Origin: Thermoplasmata archaeon
GTDB taxonomy: Archaea > Thermoplasmatota > E2 > DHVEG-1
Length of the DNA stretch: 11,082 nucleotides
Assembly (NCBI GenBank): GCA_003651045.1
Contig: QMTJ01000018.1
Span: 1-11,082, forward strand
Reading direction: 5' to 3'
Part shown: piece by piece, positions 4,504-11,082 of the stretch
Numbering within the stretch: position 1 is the stretch's first letter
How the letters are laid out: every line of letters begins with the position of its first letter
Translations under genes and position numbers: made by a program
The notes under the pieces: generated by a model
What the model was told of the DNA's origin: nothing
Database searches by the model: none
The model's input: only the letters and a program-made list of their open reading frames with translations

Positions 4504-6645
4504 ATGAAAAAGAAAATCTACATTGGTGTAGCCTGGCCATATGCAAATGGATCACTTCATCTAGGGCACATAGCAGGATGTTACCTACCTGCAGATATTT
4601 TTGCAAGATACAATAGAATGAAAGGTAGAGATGTGCTAATGGTTTCTGGAAGTGATGAACATGGAACACCTATTACAATCACTGCAGAAAATGAAAAAAC
4701 TACACCACAGGACATCGTAGATAAATACAATAAGGAACACACAGAAAACATGAAACAAATGGGGATTTCTTTTGATCTTTTTACTCGCACAACTACAAAA
4801 AACCATGAAAAAGTTGTTCAAGATATTTTTTTAACACTATACAACAAAGGATACATTTACAAAAAAAATGTTAAAGCATTCTATTGTAATCATTGTAACC
4901 GTTTCTTACCAGATAGATACATAGAGGGAACCTGTCCTTATTGTGGAAATGAAAAAGCGAGGGGGGATCAATGTGATGAATGCGGTAAAATGCTTGACCC
5001 GGAGGAGTTAAAAAATGTTAAATGTAAAATCTGTGGTGGCACTCCTGAGATAAAAGTTAGTGAACATCTATTTTTTGCATTAAGTAAATTTGAGTCTAAA
5101 CTCAAGAAATGGATTAAAAAAAATAAACATTGGAAGTCTAGTGTTCTTAAATTCACAGAAAACTGGCTTAAAGAAGGATTAAAAGATAGAGCAATCACCA
5201 GAGATATAAACTGGGGTATAAAAGTACCAGTCGACGGTTTTGAAGATAAAAGAATCTACGTCTGGTTTGACGCAGTAATTGGTTATTTATCTGCTAGTAA
5301 AGAATGGTCACAAAAGATAGGATCACCAGATAAATGGGTTGAATGGTGGAGAAACAAGGATGCTAAACATTATTATTTCCTCGCTAAAGACAACATCCCT
5401 TTTCATACCCTCATCTGGCCTTCTATACTAATGGGTTATGATGAAACGTTAAATCTACCATATGATATCCCAGCGAATGAATATTTACGTTTGAAAGGGG
5501 AACAGTTTTCGAAGAGCAGAGGTACTGCTATCTGGATTCCAAATATCCTGGAGAAATTTGATGTTGACGCTGTACGTTATTATCTCTCAATCAATATGCC
5601 AGAGAACAAGGATACTAGTTGGATGTGGGATGATTTTGTTGCAAAGAATAATGACGAGCTTGTAGGAGCTTATGGTAATTTTGTTCATAGAGTCGTAACT
5701 TTTACATACAAGAATTTCGGTGAGATCCCTGCATTAAAAGAACTTGATGATTTTGATAAAGAAGCTCTTGAAAAGATAAAAGAAACCTCAATGAAAGTTT
5801 CAGAGGCTATTGAAAAATGTAGTTTCAAGAAAGGTCTCCGTGCTGCTATGAATCTGGCACAGTTTGGTAATTTTTATTTTGATCAGAAACAACCATGGAA
5901 TCTTGTGAAAAATGATAAAGAGGGTTGTGGCACAGTTCTTCATATTTGTTTGAAGATTGTGAAAGCACTCGCTGTTTTTATGGCGCCATATTTACCTTTT
6001 TCTTCAGATAAAATTTGGAATGTTCTTGGATATAAAGAATCAATTCATACTATAAGTTGGGATCAATGTTTAGAGGATCTTAAAGCCGGAGTGGAATTGG
6101 AGAAACCAAGGCCATTGTTTAAAAAGCTTTCACTTGAAGAAATAATAGTTCCAGCTGAAGAGGAGGTTTTTTCTAAACTTGATTTACGTGTTGCTAGGGT
6201 TATTGATGTAAAGGATCATCCTAACGCGGATACATTGTATTTGCTTAATTTAGATGTAGGCGAGTTAGGAAAAAGAGTTATTGTCGCAGGGATGAAACCT
6301 TATTATTCAAAAGATGAAATTAAAGGAAAATCAATTGTCATTGTTTCTAATCTTAAACCAGCTGTCATCCGGGGTGTTAAATCTAATGGTATGCTATTAG
6401 CTGCAGAGGATGAAAACGGTGTTTGTTCGCTTCTTAACCCAGGTGATGCTACTCCAGGTTCAAAAGTAGTTATCGATGGTATCCCTCAGGAGCCTGTGAA
6501 TGTTTTAGAATTTGATGATTTTAAGAAAGTAAATATGATAGTTGATGAAAATCAAAAAGCAACATATAAGGGGAGAATACTTTATACTGAGAAGGGTGAC
6601 GTTGTTTCTGATAGACCTGTCAAAAAAGGAGCGAAGATATTATAG
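4504..6645 (+). CDS. metG: Methionyl-tRNA synthetase with fused tRNA-binding domain
   Basis: The 713-residue cytoplasmic class I synthetase charges tRNA-Met. The Rossmann catalytic domain has the HIGH motif as HLGH at 19-22 and the KMSKS motif as FSKSR at 335-339. The connective insert has four CxxC knuckles (Cys 128/131, 144/147, 157/160, 174/177), enough for two zinc sites. An anticodon-binding helical domain follows at about 375-545. A C-terminal OB-fold tRNA-binding domain at about 548-657 starts with FSKLDLRVARVIDVKDHPNAD. Many archaea encode that domain as a separate protein; here it is fused. A further tail of about 50 residues begins EFDDFKKVNMIV. I chose the ATG at 4504; a GTG at 4495 would add three residues. 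No ribosome site is visible before either. Divergent from dnaG and followed by purC after 35 bases. Confidence 0.97.
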   Translation: MKKKIYIGVAWPYANGSLHLGHIAGCYLPADIFARYNRMKGRDVLMVSGSDEHGTPITITAENEKTTPQDIVDKYNKEHTENMKQMGISFDLFTRTTTKNHEKVVQDIFLTLYNKGYIYKKNVKAFYCNHCNRFLPDRYIEGTCPYCGNEKARGDQCDECGKMLDPEELKNVKCKICGGTPEIKVSEHLFFALSKFESKLKKWIKKNKHWKSSVLKFTENWLKEGLKDRAITRDINWGIKVPVDGFEDKRIYVWFDAVIGYLSASKEWSQKIGSPDKWVEWWRNKDAKHYYFLAKDNIPFHTLIWPSILMGYDETLNLPYDIPANEYLRLKGEQFSKSRGTAIWIPNILEKFDVDAVRYYLSINMPENKDTSWMWDDFVAKNNDELVGAYGNFVHRVVTFTYKNFGEIPALKELDDFDKEALEKIKETSMKVSEAIEKCSFKKGLRAAMNLAQFGNFYFDQKQPWNLVKNDKEGCGTVLHICLKIVKALAVFMAPYLPFSSDKIWNVLGYKESIHTISWDQCLEDLKAGVELEKPRPLFKKLSLEEIIVPAEEEVFSKLDLRVARVIDVKDHPNADTLYLLNLDVGELGKRVIVAGMKPYYSKDEIKGKSIVIVSNLKPAVIRGVKSNGMLLAAEDENGVCSLLNPGDATPGSKVVIDGIPQEPVNVLEFDDFKKVNMIVDENQKATYKGRILYTEKGDVVSDRPVKKGAKIL

Positions 6646-6680
6646 GAAAAAAAGATGAAATATAAAATAAGAGGAGAAAG

Positions 6681-7574
6681 ATGGTTATGAATGTTGTTGT
6701 GAAAACTGATTTACCTTTGAAGATATTCAAAAAAGGGAAGGTTAGAGATGTTTACGAAGTAGATGATAAACTTTTACTTGTTGCTACTGATCGTATCTCG
6801 GCTTTTGATCATGTACTTCATGAACCCATACCAAATAAGGGTATCTGTTTAACGCAGATTTCAAGGTTTTGGTTTGAATATTTTAGAGATATAGTTCCTA
6901 ATCATATGATATCTGCTGATGTCTCTAAGTACCCTGATGAATTACAAAAATTTGGTGATATTCTTAATGGTCGTAGTATGCTTGTGAAAAAAGCAGATGT
7001 TTTCCCAATAGAATGTATAGTCCGTGGTTACCTTTCAGGTTCAGGATGGAGATCCTATCAAAAAACCGGTGAAATATGTGGTATAAAACTTCCCCCAGGA
7101 CTTAAAGAGTCACAGAAGCTAGACGAGCCTCTTTTCACTCCTTCTACAAAAGCCGAGTCTGGCCATGATGTTAATATCTCTTTTGAAAAAATGAAAAAGT
7201 TAATTGGTGATGAGTACGCTGAGAGACTAAAGGAATTATCTCTCAAGATGTACAATAGAGGAACAGAATACGCATGTGAGAAAGGTATTATCATCGCTGA
7301 TACCAAGTTTGAGTTTGGTAAAATTGATGACGAAATAATCGTTGTAGATGAATTACTTACCCCTGATTCATCGCGTTTCTGGCCTGCTGACCTATATGAA
7401 CCAGGTAGATCTCAACCTAGCTTTGATAAACAATATGTTCGAGACTATTTAGTAAGTACTGGGTGGGATAAAAATTCTAGTCCTCCACATCTTCCAGGAG
7501 ATGTAATACTAGAGACTCAGAAGAAATATCAAGAGGCTTATGAGAGGATTACTGGAGAAAAATTTATGTTCTAA
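6681..7574 (+). CDS. purC: SAICAR synthase PurC, long form
   Basis: The 297-residue enzyme joins CAIR and aspartate with ATP to make SAICAR in purine synthesis. Visible motifs are GKVRDVYEV at 19-27 (nucleotide loop), ATDRISAFD at 35-43, ECIVRGYLSGSGW at 111-123, LDEPLFTPSTKAE at 147-159, GIIIADTKFEFG at 202-213 and DELLTPDSSRFW at 223-234. The length and the last 60 residues (SFDKQYVRDYL, then PPHLPGDVI) match the roughly 300-residue form seen in many bacteria and in yeast, not the roughly 240-residue form I associate with most archaea. GAGGAG at 6671-6676 lies 4 bases before the ATG at 6681 and 10 before an ATG at 6687; either could be the start. It lies 35 bases after metG and 17 before the phosphoesterase gene, so the three are probably co-transcribed. 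Confidence 0.96.
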   Translation: MVMNVVVKTDLPLKIFKKGKVRDVYEVDDKLLLVATDRISAFDHVLHEPIPNKGICLTQISRFWFEYFRDIVPNHMISADVSKYPDELQKFGDILNGRSMLVKKADVFPIECIVRGYLSGSGWRSYQKTGEICGIKLPPGLKESQKLDEPLFTPSTKAESGHDVNISFEKMKKLIGDEYAERLKELSLKMYNRGTEYACEKGIIIADTKFEFGKIDDEIIVVDELLTPDSSRFWPADLYEPGRSQPSFDKQYVRDYLVSTGWDKNSSPPHLPGDVILETQKKYQEAYERITGEKFMF

Positions 7575-7591
7575 AAATTTATTATATTTTT

Positions 7592-8674
7592 ATGAAGAAA
7601 TTAAAAACTTGGTTTTTCAGTCTATTTATAATAATTATTTTAACTATCTCAGCTACATCAACTGGTGTTTTATCTAAAAATATTATGAAATCTATTGAAA
7701 CCTGTAAAGGATCTATCAATAATTTTTATTTTGTCCACGTCACTGACACGCATGTTATGGATGACAAATTTGATAATGGTTTTTCTAAGATGAGGCTTAG
7801 ATCAGTTCTTGAGAATGTTACTTCATTTGAGGAGAAACCTGCTTTTGTTGTTATTACTGGTGATCTTGTTGAATGGGGTAGTAGTAGGTCTGGTGCATTG
7901 AATTATCAGACTTTTCTTGATTGTTTTTATGAAAAAGATAACCAGTTGTATGCTGACAAAGGTTGTTCTATACCGGTTTATACGACACCAGGTAACCATG
8001 ATTATTTTTGGGAGAACAATCTAGATAATTATCATACTTATGTTGATAAGAATCACATTGCTGATGAAGATAGGTATACTATAGTGTATGGTGATGTTTC
8101 TTTGTTTTTTATAGATTCTGGTGCGAACTATTTAAAGGAGCCATATACGTGGTTTCATCCATATGGTGATGGTTTGTTTGATGATGATATTGCATGGCTC
8201 GAGGAACAACTTAGTACATGTAAAACTACTCATAAGATAGTTCTAATGCATCATCCTGCCGTAAATGTTCGTGATGATTCTAGTGTCATGTATGATGTTA
8301 TTGCTCGTAATAGGATGCGTTTCATTAGTTTATGTGAGGAATATGATGTTGATCTTGTTTTAACCGGTCATACTCATTGTTCTAGGGTTTTTGATGCCGA
8401 TGAAAATCTTTTAAAAAGTTATCCATTTAATTGTAGCGAATATTCTACTCTTTTTGTTCAAACTGATGACTGCAAGGAAGGTGTTCATTACAGGAATATC
8501 ACAGTTGTAGATGATGATATTTGGTTAGAAAAATGTGAAGAAATTAAGATTAAACATCCTCACGATAAATCTGCTGTATTCATCAGGGGTTCTACAAGCA
8601 TATATAAAGATATATATTTATATATACTATATTGGGTGATTAACTACAGTTTAAATAAAACGATACAACCCTAA
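7592..8674 (+). CDS. Exported calcineurin-like metallophosphoesterase
   Basis: The 360-residue protein starts with a signal peptide or membrane anchor: KKLK, then a hydrophobic stretch at 7-25 ending near ATSTG. All metal-site motifs of the calcineurin-like fold are present in order: DTH at 52-54, GD at 90-91, GNHD at 134-137, HH at 220-221 and GHTH at 259-262. It is therefore a two-metal hydrolase of a phosphate ester acting outside the membrane; the substrate cannot be told. After the catalytic domain (about residue 310) the last 50 residues match nothing I recognise and end in a hydrophobic, Tyr/Ile-rich stretch encoded by a TATA-like repeat tract. No ribosome site precedes the ATG, which lies 17 bases after purC, so it is probably translated from the same mRNA. 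I see no functional link to purC. Confidence 0.85.
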   Translation: MKKLKTWFFSLFIIIILTISATSTGVLSKNIMKSIETCKGSINNFYFVHVTDTHVMDDKFDNGFSKMRLRSVLENVTSFEEKPAFVVITGDLVEWGSSRSGALNYQTFLDCFYEKDNQLYADKGCSIPVYTTPGNHDYFWENNLDNYHTYVDKNHIADEDRYTIVYGDVSLFFIDSGANYLKEPYTWFHPYGDGLFDDDIAWLEEQLSTCKTTHKIVLMHHPAVNVRDDSSVMYDVIARNRMRFISLCEEYDVDLVLTGHTHCSRVFDADENLLKSYPFNCSEYSTLFVQTDDCKEGVHYRNITVVDDDIWLEKCEEIKIKHPHDKSAVFIRGSTSIYKDIYLYILYWVINYSLNKTIQP

Positions 8675-8704
8675 CCCCTATATATTAAATAGTTTATTTA
8701 AACT
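8648..8704. repeat. 12-bp perfect inverted repeat at the convergent junction
   Basis: AGTTTAAATAAA (8648-8659) is repeated inverted at 8693-8704 with a 33-base spacer. The left arm lies inside the phosphoesterase gene just before its stop; the right arm lies next to the nadE terminator. It may form a 3' hairpin in the plus-strand mRNA. The arms are almost pure AT, so the stem would be weak. Confidence 0.4.
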
Positions 8705-8710
8705 AGATTT

Positions 8711-8718
8711 AAAAAAAA
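8711..8718 (-). terminator. Oligo-T terminator after nadE
   Basis: A T8 run on the reverse strand starts 5 bases past the nadE stop codon, the expected archaeal termination signal for the fumarase-nadE operon. Confidence 0.5.
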
Positions 8719-8723
8719 CTGTT

Positions 8724-9548
8724 TTATCCTTCTTGAACAGGTGAACGCCAGTCAAGACCGGGTGTACGTAAACCAATTTTTGGAATTAAACCCAACCGTC
8801 GTTTATGCTGTGTTTTAACCCGCATATTTTTAATACGAACTACATCAGACTGCTTCACTCCAACAATTTTTGCAATATCATTAACTTCTATCTTTCTCTC
8901 CAAACCTGCTAAAATTTTATCAAGTACATGATAGCTAAGTTTTAGTTCTTCCTCATCAGACTGCCCATGCCATAGACCAGCAGAAGGTGGTTTAGAAACC
9001 ACCTCCATTGGGATCTTAAGATATTTTGCAATCTCCCAAACCTGAGTTTTATAGAGATCACCAAGAGGCATGATATCAACACCACCATCACCATACTTTG
9101 TAAAATAACCGACCAACAACTCTGATTTATTAGAAGTACCACAAACCAAACTACCTGTCATATTGGCATACTCATAAAGCAGAAGCATTCTAACCCTTGC
9201 TTTAACATTCGCAAGTGCATACTTATCAGGTTTAACAACACAAGTATTAGATATCTCTTTAACAAGACCTGTAATATCCTGTTCATCACATTGTAAATCA
9301 AATTTTTTAACAACAAGTTTACAATGTTTATAATCAATCTCAGGTGTAGTTTCATCTGGCAAAAAAAGACAATGTACATTTTTTCTTCTTAAAGCTTGTT
9401 TACAGAGTACTGCGGTTACAGCTGAGTCGACACCACCAGATAAACCAATTACAACACCTTTACAGCCACTGTTTTCAACATATGTTCTAATAAAATCTTT
9501 AATAACAGTTGAAACCTCATCCACGTTTATCGATAACTCAATATCCAA
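8724..9548 (-). CDS. nadE: NH3-dependent NAD+ synthetase
   Basis: The 274-residue enzyme makes NAD+ from nicotinic acid adenine dinucleotide, ATP and ammonia, the last step of NAD synthesis. It has the PP-loop SGGVDSA at 37-43, NVKARVRMLLLY at 114-125, GTSNKSE at 137-143, TKYGDGGVDIMPLGDLYKT at 150-168 and KPPSAGLW at 186-193. No glutaminase domain is attached, so ammonia is the likely nitrogen source. The start is a TTG at 9548: GAGGGG (9555-9560) lies 6 bases upstream, an in-frame TAA two codons upstream bars any longer form, and the nearby ATG at 9552 is in another frame that stops at once. It follows the fumarase beta gene after 27 bases on the same strand, so the three form one operon, ending in the T8 run at 8711. 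Confidence 0.96.
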   Translation of the reverse strand: MDIELSINVDEVSTVIKDFIRTYVENSGCKGVVIGLSGGVDSAVTAVLCKQALRRKNVHCLFLPDETTPEIDYKHCKLVVKKFDLQCDEQDITGLVKEISNTCVVKPDKYALANVKARVRMLLLYEYANMTGSLVCGTSNKSELLVGYFTKYGDGGVDIMPLGDLYKTQVWEIAKYLKIPMEVVSKPPSAGLWHGQSDEEELKLSYHVLDKILAGLERKIEVNDIAKIVGVKQSDVVRIKNMRVKTQHKRRLGLIPKIGLRTPGLDWRSPVQEG

Positions 9549-9575
9549 ACATTACCCCTCTTAACAATCAACATA

Positions 9576-10121
9576 TTATTTTTTAAACCTTCTCCTATAT
9601 ACCGAATTACCATGTGAATCCATTGCTACAACAAGAGGACCAAAATCTTTTACTTTGAAAACCCAAACAGCCTCAGGCATACCAAGTTCATCAAGCCAAT
9701 ATACATCTTCTACCTCTTCAACCTTATCAGCAGCAAGTGCACCAGCACCACCAGTATAAGAAGCATATATAGATATATATTTTTGTAATGCTTTTTGTGT
9801 ATTTTTTCCCATACCTCCTTTTCCAATGATAATCTTAACATTATATTTCTCTAAAAATTTATCCTCAAAAAGCTCCATGCGACTACTAGTAGTAGGACCA
9901 GCAGATACCACCTCCCATCCCTCTTTTGTTTTTCGCATGAGAGGACCACAATGAAACAAAGCCATATCTGAAGGATCAAAAGGAATATTGTTTTTCTCCA
10001 GCATTATATGATGAGCCTCATCTCGAGCAGTAAAAACTCGACCAGAAACATAAATGATATCACCCACATGTAGTTTTTTGACATCCTCAAAACTAACAGG
10101 CAAACTAAGATGATACTCCAT
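9576..10121 (-). CDS. fumB: Class I fumarate hydratase, beta subunit
   Basis: The 181-residue protein is the C-terminal half of class I fumarases made as a separate chain; with the alpha subunit it interconverts fumarate and malate. Motifs are GRVFTARDEAHH at 27-38, HCGP near 57-60, SAGPTTSSRM at 73-82, GKGGMGKNTQKAL at 100-112, YTGGAGALAA at 122-131 and the C-terminal FGPLVVAMDSHGNSVY. Its ATG follows the alpha stop codon with no gap (TAG then ATG), and GGAGGG at 10130-10135, inside the alpha gene, lies 8 bases ahead, so the two are translationally coupled. L-tartrate dehydratase has the same architecture and cannot be excluded. The symbol is used in the sense of the archaeal beta subunit, not Escherichia coli FumB. 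Confidence 0.9.
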   Translation of the reverse strand: MEYHLSLPVSFEDVKKLHVGDIIYVSGRVFTARDEAHHIMLEKNNIPFDPSDMALFHCGPLMRKTKEGWEVVSAGPTTSSRMELFEDKFLEKYNVKIIIGKGGMGKNTQKALQKYISIYASYTGGAGALAADKVEEVEDVYWLDELGMPEAVWVFKVKDFGPLVVAMDSHGNSVYRRRFKK

Positions 10122-10982
10122 CTATTCCACCCTCCAAGATCCATCACTATGAATAACCATACCAGCACGTCTATCAGCCCAACATTGAACTACTATACCA
10201 ACAGGTAGACTCGCAGGATGACGATGAGCTTTCTCAATATGAACATCAAGAACCGTGGTTTTCCCACCAAGACCCATAGGACCAACACCGCTATCATTAA
10301 TTCGTTTGATTAACTCCTCCTCAACAGCTGCAACAGTTTTATCCTTATGACGAACTCCAACCGGCCGAAGAAGAGCCTTTTTACCAAGTTTCAAAGAAAG
10401 ATCAGCACCGCCACCGATACCTACACCAACAACTGTCGGAGGACAAGGATTACCACCTGCTTTTATCATCTCCTCCACAACAAAATCCTTCACACCCTCA
10501 ATACCAACACCTGGTTTAAGCATACCAAGCTTACTCATGTTCTCACTACCACCACCCTTAGGAAGAGCAGTGATATGTACATCACTTCCATCTACAAAAT
10601 CCCATGTTATATATGGAATATGATCCCCTAAGTTATCCTCATGGTTCTCACCCGTGAAAGGATCAACAGTATTTGGCCGTAAAGGAATCTCTTTTGTAGC
10701 TGTTTTCACACCCTCTACGATTAAATCCCTTAGTTTATCAATATATGGAAATTCTACTCCAACTGTTACAAAAAAAGTCTGAATACCAGTATCCTGGCAC
10801 ATAGGACGATTTGATTCTCTAGCAAGTTTAATATTTTCAAGAATAGCGCCGATCTGTGTCTTAGCAATCCCCTCCTCCACCTCGTAGGCTTTTTCAAGAG
10901 CAGAAATAACATCAGCTGGAAGTTCTGTCTCTGCTTTTCTTATAAGCTGAACAACACCTTTTTTAAGACTATCATAGTCCAT
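10122..10982 (-). CDS. fumA: Class I fumarate hydratase, alpha subunit (Fe-S)
   Basis: The 286-residue catalytic subunit carries the oxygen-sensitive [4Fe-4S] cluster of class I fumarases. The three likely cluster ligands are visible: Cys62 in PMCQDTG, Cys180 in GGNPCPPT and Cys267 in VVQCWADRR. Other signatures are LRPNTVDPFTGENHEDN at 101-117, PKGGGSENMS at 141-150 and GIGGGADLSLKLGKKALLRP around 188-207. The cluster type suggests an anaerobic or low-oxygen life. GGAGG at 10993-10997 lies 10 bases upstream of the ATG at 10982. It is the first gene of the alpha-beta-nadE operon; the TATA box is near 11040. A tartrate dehydratase alpha chain is the main alternative, but central carbon metabolism is the simpler reading. 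Confidence 0.92.
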   Translation of the reverse strand: MDYDSLKKGVVQLIRKAETELPADVISALEKAYEVEEGIAKTQIGAILENIKLARESNRPMCQDTGIQTFFVTVGVEFPYIDKLRDLIVEGVKTATKEIPLRPNTVDPFTGENHEDNLGDHIPYITWDFVDGSDVHITALPKGGGSENMSKLGMLKPGVGIEGVKDFVVEEMIKAGGNPCPPTVVGVGIGGGADLSLKLGKKALLRPVGVRHKDKTVAAVEEELIKRINDSGVGPMGLGGKTTVLDVHIEKAHRHPASLPVGIVVQCWADRRAGMVIHSDGSWRVE

Positions 10983-11036
10983 CTTCGAAAGTCCTCCCCA
11001 AAATCCTGTTCTCTCCTGGAGTAAAACAAATAAGCA

Positions 11037-11044
11037 TTATATAA
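11037..11044 (-). promoter_or_regulatory. TATA box of the fumarase-nadE operon
   Basis: TTATATAA is centred about 58 bases ahead of the fumarase alpha ATG, predicting a start near 11014 and a 32-base leader with a GGAGG ribosome site. TAACA and TGTTA arms around two bases (11042-11053) overlap its upstream edge and could be an operator. Confidence 0.5.
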
Positions 11045-11056
11045 CAGTTGTTAAAC

Positions 11057-11077
11057 AAAAAAAAGAGATTAAAAAAA
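11057..11077 (-). terminator. Oligo-T runs, possible end of a minus-strand gene beyond the window
   Basis: T7 (11071-11077) followed by T8 (11057-11064) on the reverse strand look like a terminator for a transcript coming from the right. That gene is outside the window, so this is inference. Confidence 0.3.
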
Positions 11078-11082
11078 GAAAA

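Noticed and set aside
1..11082. Mobile element, CRISPR array, defence or secondary-metabolite system
   Set aside because: No transposase, integrase, terminal repeats, regularly spaced repeats or effector genes. All genes belong to conserved families, nearly all metabolic or information-processing.

Overview
The window looks like a housekeeping stretch of an AT-rich archaeal genome, most likely euryarchaeal in the broad sense (a Thermoplasmatota-like or related uncultured lineage; this rank is inference). The archaeal evidence is the TOPRIM-type DnaG, a UPF0058 protein, a Thi4-family thiazole synthase with His where the yeast enzyme has its sulfur-donor Cys, a HTH-ThiN regulator, an archaeal-style methionyl-tRNA synthetase and a two-subunit class I fumarase. 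Promoters are TATA boxes about 25 bases ahead of the likely transcript start. Transcript ends are oligo-T runs. Starts are a mix of Shine-Dalgarno-led and apparently leaderless.

Layout. Bases 1-1954, minus strand: a thiamine operon read right to left, thiR (HTH-ThiN regulator), thi4 (thiazole synthase) and thiE (thiamine phosphate synthase, cut by the window edge). The genes overlap by 20 and 35 bases. Bases 1955-2064: a short divergent promoter region with a cluster of six-base-spaced GTTG/CAAC half-sites. Bases 2065-2505, plus: a RimI-like acetyltransferase with a GTG start. Bases 2497-2805, minus: a UPF0058 protein whose 3' end overlaps the acetyltransferase gene. Bases 2954-4198, minus: dnaG. 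Bases 4199-4503: a 305-base divergent regulatory region with a nine-codon upstream frame, a pair of 22-base direct repeats and a perfect hairpin. Bases 4504-8674, plus: metG, purC and an exported metallophosphoesterase, closely spaced. Bases 8675-8723: convergent spacer. Bases 8724-10982, minus: fumarase alpha, fumarase beta and nadE in one operon, with its promoter near 11040.

How the genes fit together. The left operon makes thiamine phosphate: Thi4 builds the thiazole half, ThiE joins it to the pyrimidine half, and ThiR probably senses the end product and represses. DnaG and MetRS are core information-processing genes that share one divergent promoter region. PurC is a step of purine synthesis. 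The fumarase-NadE operon joins a central dicarboxylate reaction to the last step of NAD synthesis. I see no phage, transposon, CRISPR, toxin-antitoxin or defence module. The points most worth a second look are regulatory (the two divergent promoter regions, the dnaG upstream frame) and protein-architectural (the MetRS tail, the long-form PurC, the unusual C-terminus of the phosphoesterase).
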